Below are positions 10,885 through 22,439 of a stretch of 64,000 nt of DNA, in pieces. Numbering within the stretch: position 1 is the first letter of the stretch; each line of letters begins with the position of its first letter. Position numbers and translations under genes: made by a program. Source of the DNA: Bettongia penicillata ogilbyi (taxonomy: Eukaryota; Chordata; Mammalia; Diprotodontia; Potoroidae); the NCBI GenBank assembly GCA_023548195.1, contig JAJHZJ010000221.1, positions 1,842,001 through 1,906,000 on the forward strand, read 5' to 3'. A model generated the notes under the pieces. The model was not told the origin of the DNA and did not search any database. It was given only the letters and a program-made list of their open reading frames with translations.

Positions 10885-13178
10885 GACATTTTGATAGTGT
10901 ACTTTTTTATTTTTAATTCAGTTTTATTTTCACATCCAAATTCTTTCCCTCCCCTCTTTTTCCCACTCATTGAGAAGGCAAGAAAAATAGATATCATTAA
11001 AAATATGTATAGATATGCAGAACAAATTTTCCCATTAGCCATGTTCCAAAGCCAGGAAAAAAAGAAAGAAATAGAAGAAAGTATGCTTCAGTCTGTACTG
11101 TGGGTCCTTCAGTTCTCTTTCTGGAGGTAGATAATGTGTTTCGTCATGAATCCTTTGGAATTGTGGATTGTCATTGTGTTGTTACTTAAATTAGAGTAAA
11201 TCATTAAAAGTTGATTATCTTTACATTAGTTCAGTTCCTTTATAGATTGTTCTGTTTGTTCGACTCACTTCACTTTACATGAGTTTCATACAAGTCATCA
11301 TTTCTTACACAGCAGTAGTATTCCATCACATTCATATGTTGTTCCTTGTTCAACCATTCCCCAATTTTGAATCCTTTGATACCAAAAGAAAAGAGCTGCT
11401 GTAACTATTTCTGTATACATGAGCTCTTTTCCTCTTTCTTTGATCTCTTTTGGATATAGATCTAACCCAGTAGGACTATCACTGGGTCAATGGGTAGGTA
11501 CAGTTTACAGTTATCCTTTCCACATCACAACTTTCCTGATCACAGTTTTGATATATCACAGGTCAGCATAAGAAATTAAATAAGAATTTTGGGGAGTTTT
11601 GTGGAAGCTGCAGTCAGCACACAAGGCTTGCTGATGACACAGAAAGTTTACAAACTCAGAAATGCATACAATATTGTATTGTATAATATCAACACATTTC
11701 ATTTCTTAATACCACAGTAATTCAGACTTTTCTGGTATGAAGGGAGGGTCAGAATATTTAAATCGATTTTCTAGATCCCAGGGGCACCACATCCCCAACT
11801 TTGGTGAGGTGGAAGGGTTAATTGTTATAGCCTTTTGGGCATGGTTCCAAATTGCTTTCTAGAATAGTTCACAGTTCCATGAGCTGTGCATCAGTGTGCC
11901 TGTTTTCCAGTATCCCTCCAGCATTTGTGATTTTTCGTTTCTGTCACTTAGCTGATATAATGTGTCTGAGGCGGTACCTCAGAGTTGTGTTAGTGTGCAT
12001 TTCATTCATTGTTGTTGATTTACAACATTTTTCCATATGGCTCTTGATAGGTTGGATTTCATCTTCTAAAAACTACCTATTCATATCCTTTGATCATTTA
12101 TCAGTTGGAGAATGGCTTTTGTTGTAAATTTGACTCAGTTTCCTATTTGTCCTAGAAATGAAACCTCTATTAAAAAAATGATTTTTTTCCCAAGGTTCAT
12201 GCTTTTCTTTGCATTTAAGTTGATTGGTTTTATTTGTGCAAAAACTTGTTATTTTTATGTCGTAAAATAATTTTAGTTCTTGTGAACTACTCTATTTCTT
12301 GTTTGGCCACTAACTCTTTCCCTCTCCATAGATCTGACAGGTAATTTTTTTCCCCTGTTCCATTAAAATGTTTTTGATATCACTTTTATGTCTGAGTCAT
12401 TTGCTGATTTTGAACTTTTCGTGTTATACAGTATGTGTTGTTGGTGTATGCCTGCTGTCTGTCAGACTACTTTGTAAGTTTTCCCAAAAGTTTTTGTCAG
12501 ATCGTGAGTTCTTGCCCCCAACACTGGAATCTTTGAATTTATCAGTTATTAGGTTACTATAATTGAAAGGTATATTGTGCTTAATACAGTGGTGTACCTC
12601 AACTGTCCCACTGATAAACTTCTCAATTTCTTACTTAGAAGCAAATTGTTTTAATGGCTATAACTCTGTAGTGTAATGTGAGATCTGGTACTGCTAGTCT
12701 CCCCAGTATTTTTCTTTGATTCCTTTGATATTCTTGACCTTTTCATCCTCCAGATAAATTTTGTTTTATTTCCTCAGAGCCTATACGTATTTCTTTGATT
12801 TCTTTTTCTTGTCTTATTGCTATAGCTATTTCTAGTACAATATTGAATAATAATGGTGATTATAGACTTCTTTGCTTCACCTCTGACCTTACTGGAAAGG
12901 CTTTTAGTTCATCCCTATTACAGATAACTCTTGCTCTTGATTTTAGATTAAAAAATTTGTCATTTTAACAAAGGCCCCATTTGTTTTCTAGTGTTTTTCA
13001 TAGGAATGGTTGTTGTACTTTATCAAAATATTTTTCTGCATCAGTTGCTTATAGATTTCCCAATATTAACCAGCCCTGTATTCCTGGTATAAATTCAACC
13101 TGGTCATCGTGTATGATATTTGTAATATCTTGCTGTAATCTTCTTGATAGCTATTTAAAAAAAAAAATTTGCATCCAT
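10885..13178 (-). mobile_element. L1 LINE, antisense: 3'UTR and ORF2 3' half
   Basis: The + strand shows the complement of a marsupial L1 3' end: 'cacttcactttacatgagtt', 'gtattccatcacattcatat', 'cattccccaattttgaatcc', 'ctctttgatctcttttggat'. This continues into ORF2 sequence up to 'cagccctgtattcctggtat'. Coding capacity is destroyed. About 285 bp at 11,545-11,830 does not align and is a separate insertion of unknown type. A sense ORF1 element begins abruptly at 13,179. Confidence 0.8.
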
Positions 13179-13896
13179 GGGGGGCGGAGCCAAGATGGCA
13201 GAGTAGAAGGACAGACATGCTGTAGCTCTTCGCCATAGCCTATAAAATACCTGTAAAAAATGATTCTAAACAAATTCTAGAACAGCAGAAGCCACAAAAC
13301 GACAGAGTGAAAGAGATTTCCAGCCTAAGACAACCTGAAAGGCCGGCAGGAAAGGTCTATTGCACAGAACTTGGAGTGGAGCACAGCACAGCCTTGGCTG
13401 TGCCACATGGCAGGAGTAGGACTGGAGCAGGCTTCAGGGTGTGGAATCACGGACAACAGCTACGGTTCCCAGATTTCTCAACCCACAAACACCAGAGAGA
13501 GCTTCAAAGGTCAGTGAGAAATCTCTTTCACCTGGATGAGAGGGAGCAGGGTCAGCCCTAGCTCTGAGCCTAGGGCAGCAGCAGCTACTGCAGCACACTC
13601 AACCTAAAGATCCTGGGAAATCAAGCTGCTGATCTGGGTCTCAGCCCTGAGTGGCAGCCCTGGGGTAAGGAAGAGAGCACTGACCTGGTGGTGCTGGAGG
13701 TGGTTGTGGAGAGGGAACCCTATTCTCAGATCCTAGGCAGAAAAGCTTGTGGTTGCTCCCGGACCAGAGCACAGGCCAGAAGAGTAAACTCTTCTCCCTT
13801 GATTGTTCCACTTTGGAGGAACTGAGAACTTGCAGGTCCCTAGAGTATACCCTCCACTTGACCAAGGACTAAAAAGTCAAGTAAGTGGCTGGGAAA
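13179..13896 (+). promoter_or_regulatory. HAL1/L1-type 5'UTR, older subfamily
   Basis: 718-nt leader before an ORF1 relic. It opens with GGGGGCGGAGCCAAGATGGC, which contains a YY1-type CCAAGATGG box at the extreme 5' end, the position where human L1 has its YY1 site. Its middle and 3' parts are related to the partial leader at 63.6-64.0 kb but clearly diverged from the leaders at 36.4, 40.9 and 56.9 kb. Promoter function is inferred from the family. Confidence 0.65.
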
Positions 13897-14545
13897 ATGC
13901 CCATAAAGGGGAAAAAAAATAAGCCTATAGAAGGTTGCTTTCTTGGTGACCAGCTATTTTCTTCCATCCTTTTGGATGAGGAAGAACAAAGCATACCATC
14001 AGAGGAAGATTTAAAAACCAAAGCTTCTGCATCCAAAACCTCCAAAATAAATATGCAGTGGTCTCAGGCCATGGAAGAGCCCAAAAAGGATTTTGAAAAT
14101 CAAGTAAGAGAGGTGGAGGAAAAATTAGCAAGAGAAATGACAGTGATACAAGAAAATTATGAGAAGCAAGTCAACAGCTTGCTAAAGGAGACCCCCTCCT
14201 CCCCCCAAAAAAATGCTAAAGAAAATTACACCTTTAAAAATAGACTAGCCCAAATGGCAAAAGAGGTCCCAAAAAGCCAGTGAGGAGAGGAATGCTTTTT
14301 AAAAAGCAGAATTAGCCAAATGAAAAGGAGATTCAAAAGCTCACTGAAGAAAATAGTTCTTTAAAAATTAGATCAGATGGAAGCTAATGGCCTTATGAGA
14401 AACCAAGAAATTACAAAACAAAACCAAAAGAATGAAAAGATAGAAGAAAAAGTGAAATATCTCATTGGAAAAATAACTGACCTGGAAAATTGATCCAGGA
14501 GAGACAATTTAAAAATTATGGGAGTACCTGAAAGTGTGTAGGTGC
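13897..14545 (+). pseudogene. HAL1/L1 ORF1 relic (ORF1p), 3'-truncated
   Basis: Starts at ATG 13,897 with MPIKGKKNKPIEG, matching the family start MPRKGKKNKTIE. The first 128 codons are open to a TGA at 14,281-14,283, covering the N-terminus and the start of the coiled coil (EEPKKDFENQVREVEEKL). After a frameshift, coiled-coil sequence continues ('agaaaccaagaaattacaaaac' region) and stops matching at the beginning of the RRM ('attatgggagtacctgaaag', 14,515-14,538). Full-length ORF1 is 366 codons elsewhere in this window, so about 45% is missing, with no 3'UTR or A-tail. ORF1p of L1 is a trimeric RNA-binding chaperone of the retrotransposition particle. This copy is dead. Confidence 0.75.
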
Positions 14546-15180
14546 CATTCATAGCTGAGGAGAAGGTATATTCCTTTAGATTTGCCATTCAGTGTTCTCC
14601 TGAGGGCTATTACATATAACTTTTCTAAAATTCTTTTCATCTCCATGACTTTTTTTCTTGTTTATTTTATGGTTGTAGTTCTCTCCTTCTGAGAAGAATA
14701 AATTGAGGTCCCCATTGGTAATGTTTTAACTATATATTACTTGCTTTAATTCATTAATTTTTTCCTTCAGGAATAACACAAATGCTATTGGTGCATTTAT
14801 TTTCAGTATTGACTTTGATTCATTGTTCATAGTGCCTTTTAGCAAAATATAGTTTCCCTCATTCTCTCTTTTAATTAGGTCTATTTTTGCTTGTACTTTG
14901 TCTGAGATTATGATTGCTACCTCAACCTTTTTTTACTTCAACTGAAGCATAAGAGATCCTGTTACAGCCCCTTATTTTAACTCTCTGCAGCCTGTTTCAA
15001 GTGTGTCTTTTGTAAATAACATAGTATTGGATTCTGGTTTCTAATGCAGTCTGCTATCATTTTCCATTCTGTGGGTGAATTCATCCCATTTATAGTTGTA
15101 ATTGCTGTGTATTTTCCTCCATGCTATTTTTTTTTTACACTATTGCTTCCTTTTGCTTCAGACCCCTCCCATATGTAATC
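14546..15180 (-). mobile_element. L1 LINE ORF2 5' half, antisense (resumes after the nested ORF1 element)
   Basis: The complement of L1 ORF2 is recognisable: 'aattgaggtccccattggta', 'caaaatatagtttccctcat', 'actttgtctgagattatgat tgctacctc', 'gaattcatcccatttatagt'. Compared with the sequence left of the insertion, several hundred bases of ORF2 seem to be missing across the inserted element. Confidence 0.75.
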
Positions 15181-15880
15181 TACTTCATTTCATTAATCCC
15201 CAGCCCAGTCCCTTCTTTTCCCCCACCTCAGACACCCTTTTCTCCTAGCCTCTTCCCATCCTTTCCTGTTGGGTAAGATGAATTTCTGTGCCCAGCTATG
15301 GGGGTGTGTGTGTGTGTCTGTGTGTGTGTTTTCTTGGTCTTGGGGCTTGTGTGTGTGTATGCCTGTGTCTGTGTGTGTGTTTTCTTGGTCTTGGGGCCTG
15401 TAAGTTTTTCTTGCTTCCAGTGTAGTATGATCTGTGCAATGCTGGTCACTGAGCTCCTTTTCTGTACTCTAGTTCTTACAGAGCTAGAGTCTTTGCTTCC
15501 CTTGTAACTGTGATTGCTTTGCTCATTGATTCACATGGGCAACAGAGATGCCAATTGACGCTGGATCCTGCTCCCATGGTTTTAGTATAAGGGTGCTGTG
15601 ACAAGGTATTCAGTCCCCTTACCATTCCTGGGTCTTACTGATGCCCTACAGACCACACCCAGTATTGCTTCTGCCATGCCATGCTACTGGCCAGCCTCTA
15701 CCCCATTGTCCACATACCTTTTTCTTTCTAGTCTGCCTTGGACTGGAAAAAATAGCCCACTGTGTCTTTTTCTTCACTTTCTTGCTTAATATTCTGTGTA
15801 TTGTTTTCTGTACTCATTTTGAATGAGATATTTGGGGAAGATTTGGCAGTTGTGTCTTTCCATCTTAACTTCTCCTTTCC
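15181..15880 (-). mobile_element. Antisense L1 5'UTR-like block A
   Basis: Contains a (TG)n-rich tandem duplication (15,315-15,405), then 'gggcaacagagatgccaatt' and 'gccagcctctaccccattgt ccacatacc', ending near 'tctttccatcttaacttctc'. These align with block B (16,370-17,040), so two homologous 5'UTR-like units lie in the same orientation. Confidence 0.5.
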
Positions 15881-16369
15881 ATTTTGATTTTTAAGGAGTA
15901 TTTTCTTTTAGTAAGTCTTTATGATTCTTTTTACCAAGTTGTTAATTCTCTTTTCATTACTTCCTTAGCTTTCATTTGTTCCCCCATTTTTTCTCTCTAC
16001 CACTCTTAATTTGGTTTCTAGAACAGTTTTTGTTTCATAAAACCTTGATTTAGTTATTGCTTTGATTTTTCTGGGAACTCTTGTTCATTTTGTTTACAGT
16101 CTACTTTTTCCCCCCTTTGAGGTGTTTGTAGATATTTTCAAGTCATTGTTTTCTTCTGTGTGTTTGGGTCCTGAACTTCCTCGCTACATAGTAGTTCGTT
16201 GGGATTTGGATTCTTTTTGTTGTACCTTCTTTTAGCCCATGTCTTGACTTTGGACTTCCTGCTGGTCTTGGATCTTGATCAATTCTGGGTGGGCTTAGGA
16301 GGAGGGCCCACTTGAACATGCCTGAACTTCTGCTTTCACAGCTCACTCTAGGGGCTCTACAAGTTTTCA
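15881..16369 (-). mobile_element. Antisense L1 ORF1-like/linker segment
   Basis: Complement of A-rich, coiled-coil-like sequence ('tttctctctaccactcttaatttgg' region, 15,990-16,017) followed by 'gaggtgtttgtagatatttt'. It probably derives from ORF1 and leader sequence of an older L1, and no frame is open. Confidence 0.4.
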
Positions 16370-17040
16370 TTTCTTCCAAAGTAGAATGATCTGGGGAGAG
16401 GTCTGTTCATTGATCTGAGTTCTGCAAGTTTTTGAACCAGGTTTGTATTTTATTGACTTTGTGAGTAGTTGAGTTTCAGTAGCATGTTGTTCAAACTCAT
16501 TCCCTGTTAGTGAGGTTCTGTAGATGCAGCATGGCTGAACTACATTTGGTCTGCCTTGCTTTTTCATTGAACACCTATGTGCTGCGCTAAAGGTTAAAAC
16601 TGAGTCACTCTCTGCCCCTGTGCTCAGAGCTACAAAGCTGAGTTTCTGGAATTTGTTTTGGGTTCAGTACTCAGCTATGGCCCACACTTGGTCACAGCCA
16701 CTCCTCTCTGCCCTGAATCTGTGACTTGGAACTGGGTAATGGGTGACAGAGATGCCAGATGATATTTGTTCTGGTGCTTCCTGCCCTGATGCTTGGGTTT
16801 TTTTCTGTCCTTGGGTGTTAGAGTGTTCCCACTCCCTACCATCACTGAGTTGCTGGCCAGCTCCTATCCAAATGTGCACATACCATTGTCTACCTTCCTA
16901 AGCTGCTGTGGGTTAAAAAAAAAAAATGACCCAGTGTACTATTTTCTTTGCTTAACATCATTTTGTAGATTGTTGGGTAGGAGATGTGTTGGGAGAGCAA
17001 GGCAAAACTACTCTTACTCTGCTATCTTGACCTTGTTCCC
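16370..17040 (-). mobile_element. Antisense L1 5'UTR-like block B with the 5' terminus
   Basis: Contains 'gggtgacagagatgccagat', 'gctggccagctcctatccaa' and, at its right end, 'tctgctatcttgaccttgtt'. On the minus strand this reads as an L1-type start, AACAAGGTCAAGATAGCAGA, with the AAGAT(A/G)GC motif of L1 leaders. It marks the 5' end of the antisense L1 that runs from about 17,040 down to 10,885. Confidence 0.55.
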
Positions 17041-18060
17041 GTACCCCTATGTTCTTCTTTTAGAAAAAAGTATTACTATCTCTTTTAACAACACCTACAT
17101 TTCCTAATGTATATCTCCTCTCTCTTATTCTTAGAAAGCAGTTCCTTACAATAGAAAAGTTTTAAAGTGGAGGGAGGAAAACTAGACATGGTGAACAAAT
17201 ACTTGCCATTTCTGCTACTGGGACATTTGAGGTTGGTGGATTCCTTGAAATTTCAGTGTTGTGAGCTTCATTGTGCTTTATCTGCTCTAAATTTCCCACC
17301 AGTATGCTTAATCTCTGGGAAGGAGGGGCGGGGGGGACCACAGATTAACAGTAAGATCTGACCAGACCTGGTTGGATAGGAAAACCAGGCTTTAAAAGCA
17401 AGAGCGGTAGGGAAGGGAGACATACATAACCCAATTCAGCAGAACCTCCTAGCATACTGATGAAAACTGATTTTATATCTTGTGCTCCACATCTATAGTC
17501 TTCTATCTCTTCAGATGAACAAGGAGAGGCTCTTTCTCATATATCTTCTTTTAGATTCAACTTAAGTCATCATAATTTTTTGTTTGTAGTCATTTATTTG
17601 ATGTCATTTTCCTGGTTCTGCTTATTTCACTTTGCATTATTTAATAAGTTTTCTCACCCTTTCTATTTTTTTTTTTTTACATTATAGTAACATTCCTTAA
17701 CATTGATATACCATAACATGACTATATTTTGCCTCTTTTTGTATTTGCATTTAGCATTGTTCCTGGAACATAGAAGGCTCTTAATAAATATTTAGTCATT
17801 GACTGACTGATTTAGTACTTCTCCAGTTGATGGCCATCTACTACAAAAAAGTGCTGCTATAAGTTTTTTGTTCAATATAGAAACCTGCTGTTCTTTTTGA
17901 CTTCCTTACAATATGTGCAATGAAATCTCCAGGTCAAAGAGTGTGGAAATTTATTTAAGTCGTTGCATACAAATAATTTATAGTTACTTTGACTTGTGTT
18001 TCTTTTACTAGAATTCATATATATATATATTTGTTCTTTTCTTTTGAGAACCACTTTCTT
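17041..18060 (-). mobile_element. Older L1 3' end, antisense, with an MIR/L2-type tail inserted
   Basis: Complement of an older L1 3'UTR ('ttcttagaaagcagttcctt', 'cattttcctggttctgctta tttcac', 'gttgatggccatctac'). It is interrupted at about 17,745-17,815 by 'cctggaacatagaaggctct taataaata' plus 'gact' repeats, the shared MIR/L2 3' tail. A 200-bp block at 17,165-17,400 does not align to L1 and is probably another repeat. Confidence 0.5.
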
Positions 18061-18224
18061 CTTTTGACATTAACATCTGTCTTTTGGGGATGATGGTTTT
18101 CTAAGACAGGTCACAAAATTACCACAGAAGCAAGATATAATATTGAGGAATCAATCTCATTGTTTTGGAAGTCTTAATCAGCTAAAAGTAGGATATCTGA
18201 TAAATTCTTGCCCTGTTGATCAAT

Positions 18225-18350
18225 TTATCACTTAGAAGACTGGAATTCATCTCTGCTTCTTATTTTAAAAGTCTCTGGACTCGGTTTCATAATCTGTAAA
18301 ACGAGGATTTTAGATGCATTTTAATGTCATTTCCAACTCTATAAGTGCTG
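18225..18350 (+). mobile_element. SINE fragment with CR1/L3-type tail
   Basis: 'gactcggtttcataatctgt aaaacgagg' followed by 'gtcatttccaactctataag', the 3' half of a MIR3/THER-like SINE. Confidence 0.6.
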
Positions 18351-19209
18351 AAACCTTGTAAGAAAAGAGATCATGTCATTTTAGATGTCATAATAGCCAA
18401 GGAAGAGAATTTTGGACATTGACATATATCTTGGACTTACATATATCATGTATGCCCCTAGAAAATCAGATATGACACTTCAAAAACAAAACTCTAACAG
18501 CAACATTAACTAATGTTCTCTTTTAGGAAGAAAATTGAGAGCCACCTCAGGGTTCTCCAATGAATTCATTCAAAAAGATCAGGTTGAATATATCCATTTC
18601 CTGAGGAAGTAAAATCTGTCATTATCTTTGCCTTCGTAATTCTTAAAGGAAACGTTTTACATCTCTGTAATGGTTAGGCATATAACAGTTTAAAGGACTA
18701 AACTTTTTTTAAAATTTAATATTAGGTGCTTTAATGTTTGACTTGAGCAAGTGAGAGAGGCAGTGTGATGTACAACTTGATGTACAACTTGTAAACTTCA
18801 GGTTAGACTAGAGAAAGTCTAGTCTAACTTTCTATGGTTGGTTGCGGCAGGTCACATGACAAACAGGCACGTGTGCTGTGGTGGCTACATATTCTACAGG
18901 CCCACTGTAATCCTTTTCCTGGCATAAGTGGTCTGGTTTTTGTTCAGGCTTGATGTAATGGATACAGAGAGGAGTACCAAGGGTTCAGATTCCCCTCATA
19001 TGAATATCATCTTTATGACCCTAGCCATAACAGTCTTGTGCCTAGAGAGTGAATTGCAGAAGAGTTGGAGATCTTACATTTATAAAGAGAATTGCCTCAC
19101 TGGAAATTCTCTAGCCCTGAGCTGAATCTCTCTTCCTTCCTCCTCCCTTACTCCACAACCCCACCCCAAAATGTTTGGTATCATCATAAGCATTCTAGGT
19201 GATTAGGAA
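18351..19209. other. Spacer with a 27-nt perfect hairpin
   Basis: Mostly unassigned. At 18,771-18,792 the 12-mer 'tgatgtacaact' occurs twice in direct succession. A perfect inverted repeat, gttagactaga-gaaag-tctagtctaac, lies at 18,802-18,828. A decayed SINE may lie at 18,950-19,050. Confidence 0.5.
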
Positions 19210-19370
19210 GGGAAAAATCACAGTGGGCAAGAATTAGTAGTCGACTTCATGGAAGTGGAACTGGAGATGAGCTTTGAAGGATTTGAGGGTTTGTAGACTT
19301 TAGATAAGAAGAAAAAATTGAAAAGAGCATTGTAGGTAAGGTGTACAGAATGAACATGATGAAATGAGCC
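19210..19370 (-). mobile_element. L2 LINE 3' fragment, antisense
   Basis: 'gatgagctttgaaggatttg', 'aagagcattgtaggtaaggt' follow the order of the L2 3' region seen elsewhere. Diverged. Confidence 0.45.
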
Positions 19371-19398
19371 TGATTCACGTAAGTAATATTTTACTAGT

Positions 19399-19655
19399 GG
19401 TCAGCTAGGTTGCTTATGTATAATCTTGGACATCCTGTCCAGAAGACCAGTGTTCAAATATAGCCTCAGGCACCAGCTGTGTATCCCTGGGCAAGTCTTC
19501 ATAATCTGTTTCCCCATCTGTAAAATTGGGATAACAGCACTCACTTCCCAGGAGTGTTGTAAGGATAAAATGAGATAACAGTTGTAAAACGCTTTTAGCA
19601 TAGTGTCTGGCATGTAGTAAGTGCTATGTAAATGTTAGCTGTATTATTACTGGAT
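19399..19655 (+). mobile_element. Marsupial CORE-SINE
   Basis: 'ggtcagctaggttgcttatg' head, 'cctgggcaagtcttcataat', 'gtttccccatctgtaaaatt', 'gtgtctggcatgtagtaagt gctatgtaaa' tail. Near full length, + orientation. Confidence 0.75.
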
Positions 19656-19879
19656 GCATTGATTTGATGTATATGGCTTTTTAAACATGTTTATGTGCAA
19701 ATGTGTTGACTTTTAGATTGTAAGCTTCTTGAGAGCAAGAACAGTTGTAAAGTATCTAATTTAATGCCATGTAATATTAAGCATGTAATAAATGGGGCTA
19801 AGGATCCTATTTCTTTTTTCCCCCGTAAGAACTGAGAATATCCATTAACTTCAGGAGACAACCAGCAAGGATCTATATA

Positions 19880-20300
19880 AATTCATGCCACATTAAGTTA
19901 GGATGATCAGCCTAGAAAAGAGAAGACTTGGGGGACGAGAGAAAAGTCTTTCAGAAGTCTTCAACAGCTGTTGTGTAGAAGAGGAACTGTACTTGGTCTT
20001 GAGGCATAGCTAGGACCTATATGTGGAAGTTGCAATAAATTCTATATTCAATGTGAGGAAGAATTTGTTTATAGTGAGAGACAGAGTGGATGTTTGGCCC
20101 TCAGGAGATAGTGCTTTTTCCTCTAGGTTTTTTTGGTGGTGATTTTTTTTTTTTAAATGACTGATGAAACAACTCAGATGCTGAAAAATTGTTTGGATGT
20201 TTTAATTTAACTTGTCCTATGAGGTCATTCAGTTCAGATGAGTAAAATTGGGTAGATGGTGACCAGACCATCCTCTCCCATGGTTATCAGTTGTTTGAAG
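19880..20300 (+). mobile_element. L3/CR1 LINE 3' end, sense
   Basis: 'atgatcagcctagaaaagag aagacttggg', 'gtgtagaagaggaactgtac', 'atagctaggacctatatgtg' correspond to the L3 3' region also present at 10.05-10.46 kb. Confidence 0.65.
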
Positions 20301-21059
20301 AAGAGAATGAATTTAGAGAGGAAAGTGAATTCTACCAAATAGACCACCAATTCAAGCTCATTTTAATGATGAGTCATGTAAATTATATAAGCATATTTAA
20401 ATAAACAAATATGACCAACTTCAGCAACAGTGTTAAGTCTGATAGCATTCAGAGTACATGTCATTCTTATAGTAAGAAGCACGTAGCAACAACGATAATA
20501 ATGTACCATTCTTGCCCATATTTACCTGTGCTTCACAGGATCTTTAATTGAAGAAAGGGGGAGTAAAGAAGAGAAAGGGGAGGTCTGGAATTTGAAATAC
20601 AAAAAGTGAGGCAAAAGCACTGATTAAAGCAATGTGTCACATTTATATTTTTTAAAATAAATTTCTTATTTTTTGGTTAATGTTTCAGTTAATTTTCCTT
20701 GTAGTAATAAAAGCATGTTAATGTTTAGTGACTTGCTTTTTTTTATTTTCAGACAGGAAAGAATTCTAACCTTTGACCTATCAGAAATAGCTTTGAACTT
20801 TTGGTGGTGGTGGGAGAGGAGAAGTAATTGTTTTCAAATATTTGAAAGGCTACTTTATAATATTAAATTTATTCAATATAGATCTGGAAGGCAGAGTACT
20901 TCCTAGAAGTTATGTGGCATATTTTAGTTCAACATCAGGTAGACCTTTCTTAAACTGTTAGAAAATGAAATGGCTGTTTTTTGAGATGTGAGTTGTTACT
21001 GAAAGTATTTACACAGAAGCTAACAGTATTCTAGCCAAACTAGAACAAACTAGCTATTT
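20301..21059. other. Spacer with a further L3-like scrap
   Basis: Mostly AT-rich unassigned sequence. 20,818-20,900 ('gttttcaaatatttgaaagg') looks like the same L3 3' region. A strong acceptor-like tract (20,730-20,752) precedes a 50-codon open frame, but that frame is the L3 scrap. Confidence 0.45.
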
Positions 21060-21400
21060 CCTGATCACCTACCCCCATATTCAAAAATGTGGCTCCCTAT
21101 TTCCCTCTCAGATGAAACACGAAGTCCTCAACTTGACATTTAAAGGCCTCTAGAAACTGGTTAGCACTTACCTTTGCAGCATTATTTCACATTATGCTTG
21201 CTTTGCACACACTCAGTTTCAGCCAAGCTGGCCTGATAGCTGATCCTTGTATGTGATATTCCATCTCCCTCCTCTGTGCCTTTTCACAAGTAGAAGTCTG
21301 TCTGGAATGTGTGCCTTCCACAGTCTGATATTAGGATTACTAATTTCCTTGAAAGCACAGCCCAGGTGCCACCTTCATCTCTACTAAGTATGTCCTTTCT
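21060..21400 (+). mobile_element. L2 LINE fragment, sense
   Basis: 'ctggttagcacttacctttg', 'cagccaagctggcctgatag', 'gatattccatctccctcctc', 'cagcccaggtgccaccttca' are in L2 3' order. The right end is cut by the microsatellite. Confidence 0.7.
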
Positions 21401-21728
<328 letters not shown>

Positions 21729-21789
21729 AATGAGTGGTAGGAGTTCTGCACCTGTGATTCCTTTTAGTGAAATCACAGTATGAAATTCC

Positions 21790-21975
21790 CCCTACTGTTA
21801 CAGATTGGCAACTGATCTGTAATTTTAGTGTTAGGAAGTTAATTTAGGTACCAAATGGTAAAGTGATTTGTCTTTGGTCACAGTGCAAACATGTGTCAGA
21901 GGCAGGACTTGAACCTGGATTTTCCTGCATCCTAGGCTGGCCCTCATTCCACTATACCAGGCACCCTTTCATCTA
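21790..21975 (+). mobile_element. MIR-like SINE fragment
   Basis: 'gtgtcagaggcaggacttga acctggattttcctgcatcc taggctggccctc' is the MIR/THER1 3' half. Confidence 0.65.
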
Positions 21976-22099
21976 CTTAGCCTGATGGTTTCGGAAAAAT
22001 TTCATTTAGCACCTGGTGAAGCACTTTGAACAATCCTGAATTGCTCTCAAACTGAAAAATCATATCTAAAAGAAATAACAATAGTCTTCTGACTATACC

Positions 22100-22330
22100 C
22101 ATGGTACAGTGATACATACTGAGCATGGAGTCAGTGAGACATGGATCTAAACTTGCCTTTTCTTGCTGGTTAATTAGTAAACATGTATTAAGTGCCTACT
22201 TTGTGTCAAGCTGTTTAACAAGCACTGGAAATGAGTGTAAGAAAAAGACAGGCCAGCCCCTCAAGGAGCTCAAAATCCAGTGGGATTGGGAGAGAGAGCT
22301 CACAAAAGGAACCTGAAAGGGGATGGGATA
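22100..22330. mobile_element. SINE head plus antisense L2 tail
   Basis: 22,110-22,165 resembles a SINE head ('gcatggagtcagtgagacat'). 22,175-22,310 is the complement of the L2 3' end ('catgtattaagtgcctactt tgtgtcaagctg', 'cctcaaggagctcaaaatcc'). Confidence 0.5.
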
Positions 22331-22439
22331 CGCAGTTTAGAGTCATGATGAAGAAGTCCTACGGAGTACAGTCAGGTGGGAAATGAAGTAAACCCTGGAC
22401 AAGTCAACTTATCCAGCTCTCTAAGATCCAGTTATTAAG

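Noticed and set aside
20728..20906. Strong acceptor (poly-T then cag) followed by a 50-codon frame
   Set aside because: The frame falls in a sequence matching the L3/CR1 3' region and has no donor or polyadenylation signal in place.
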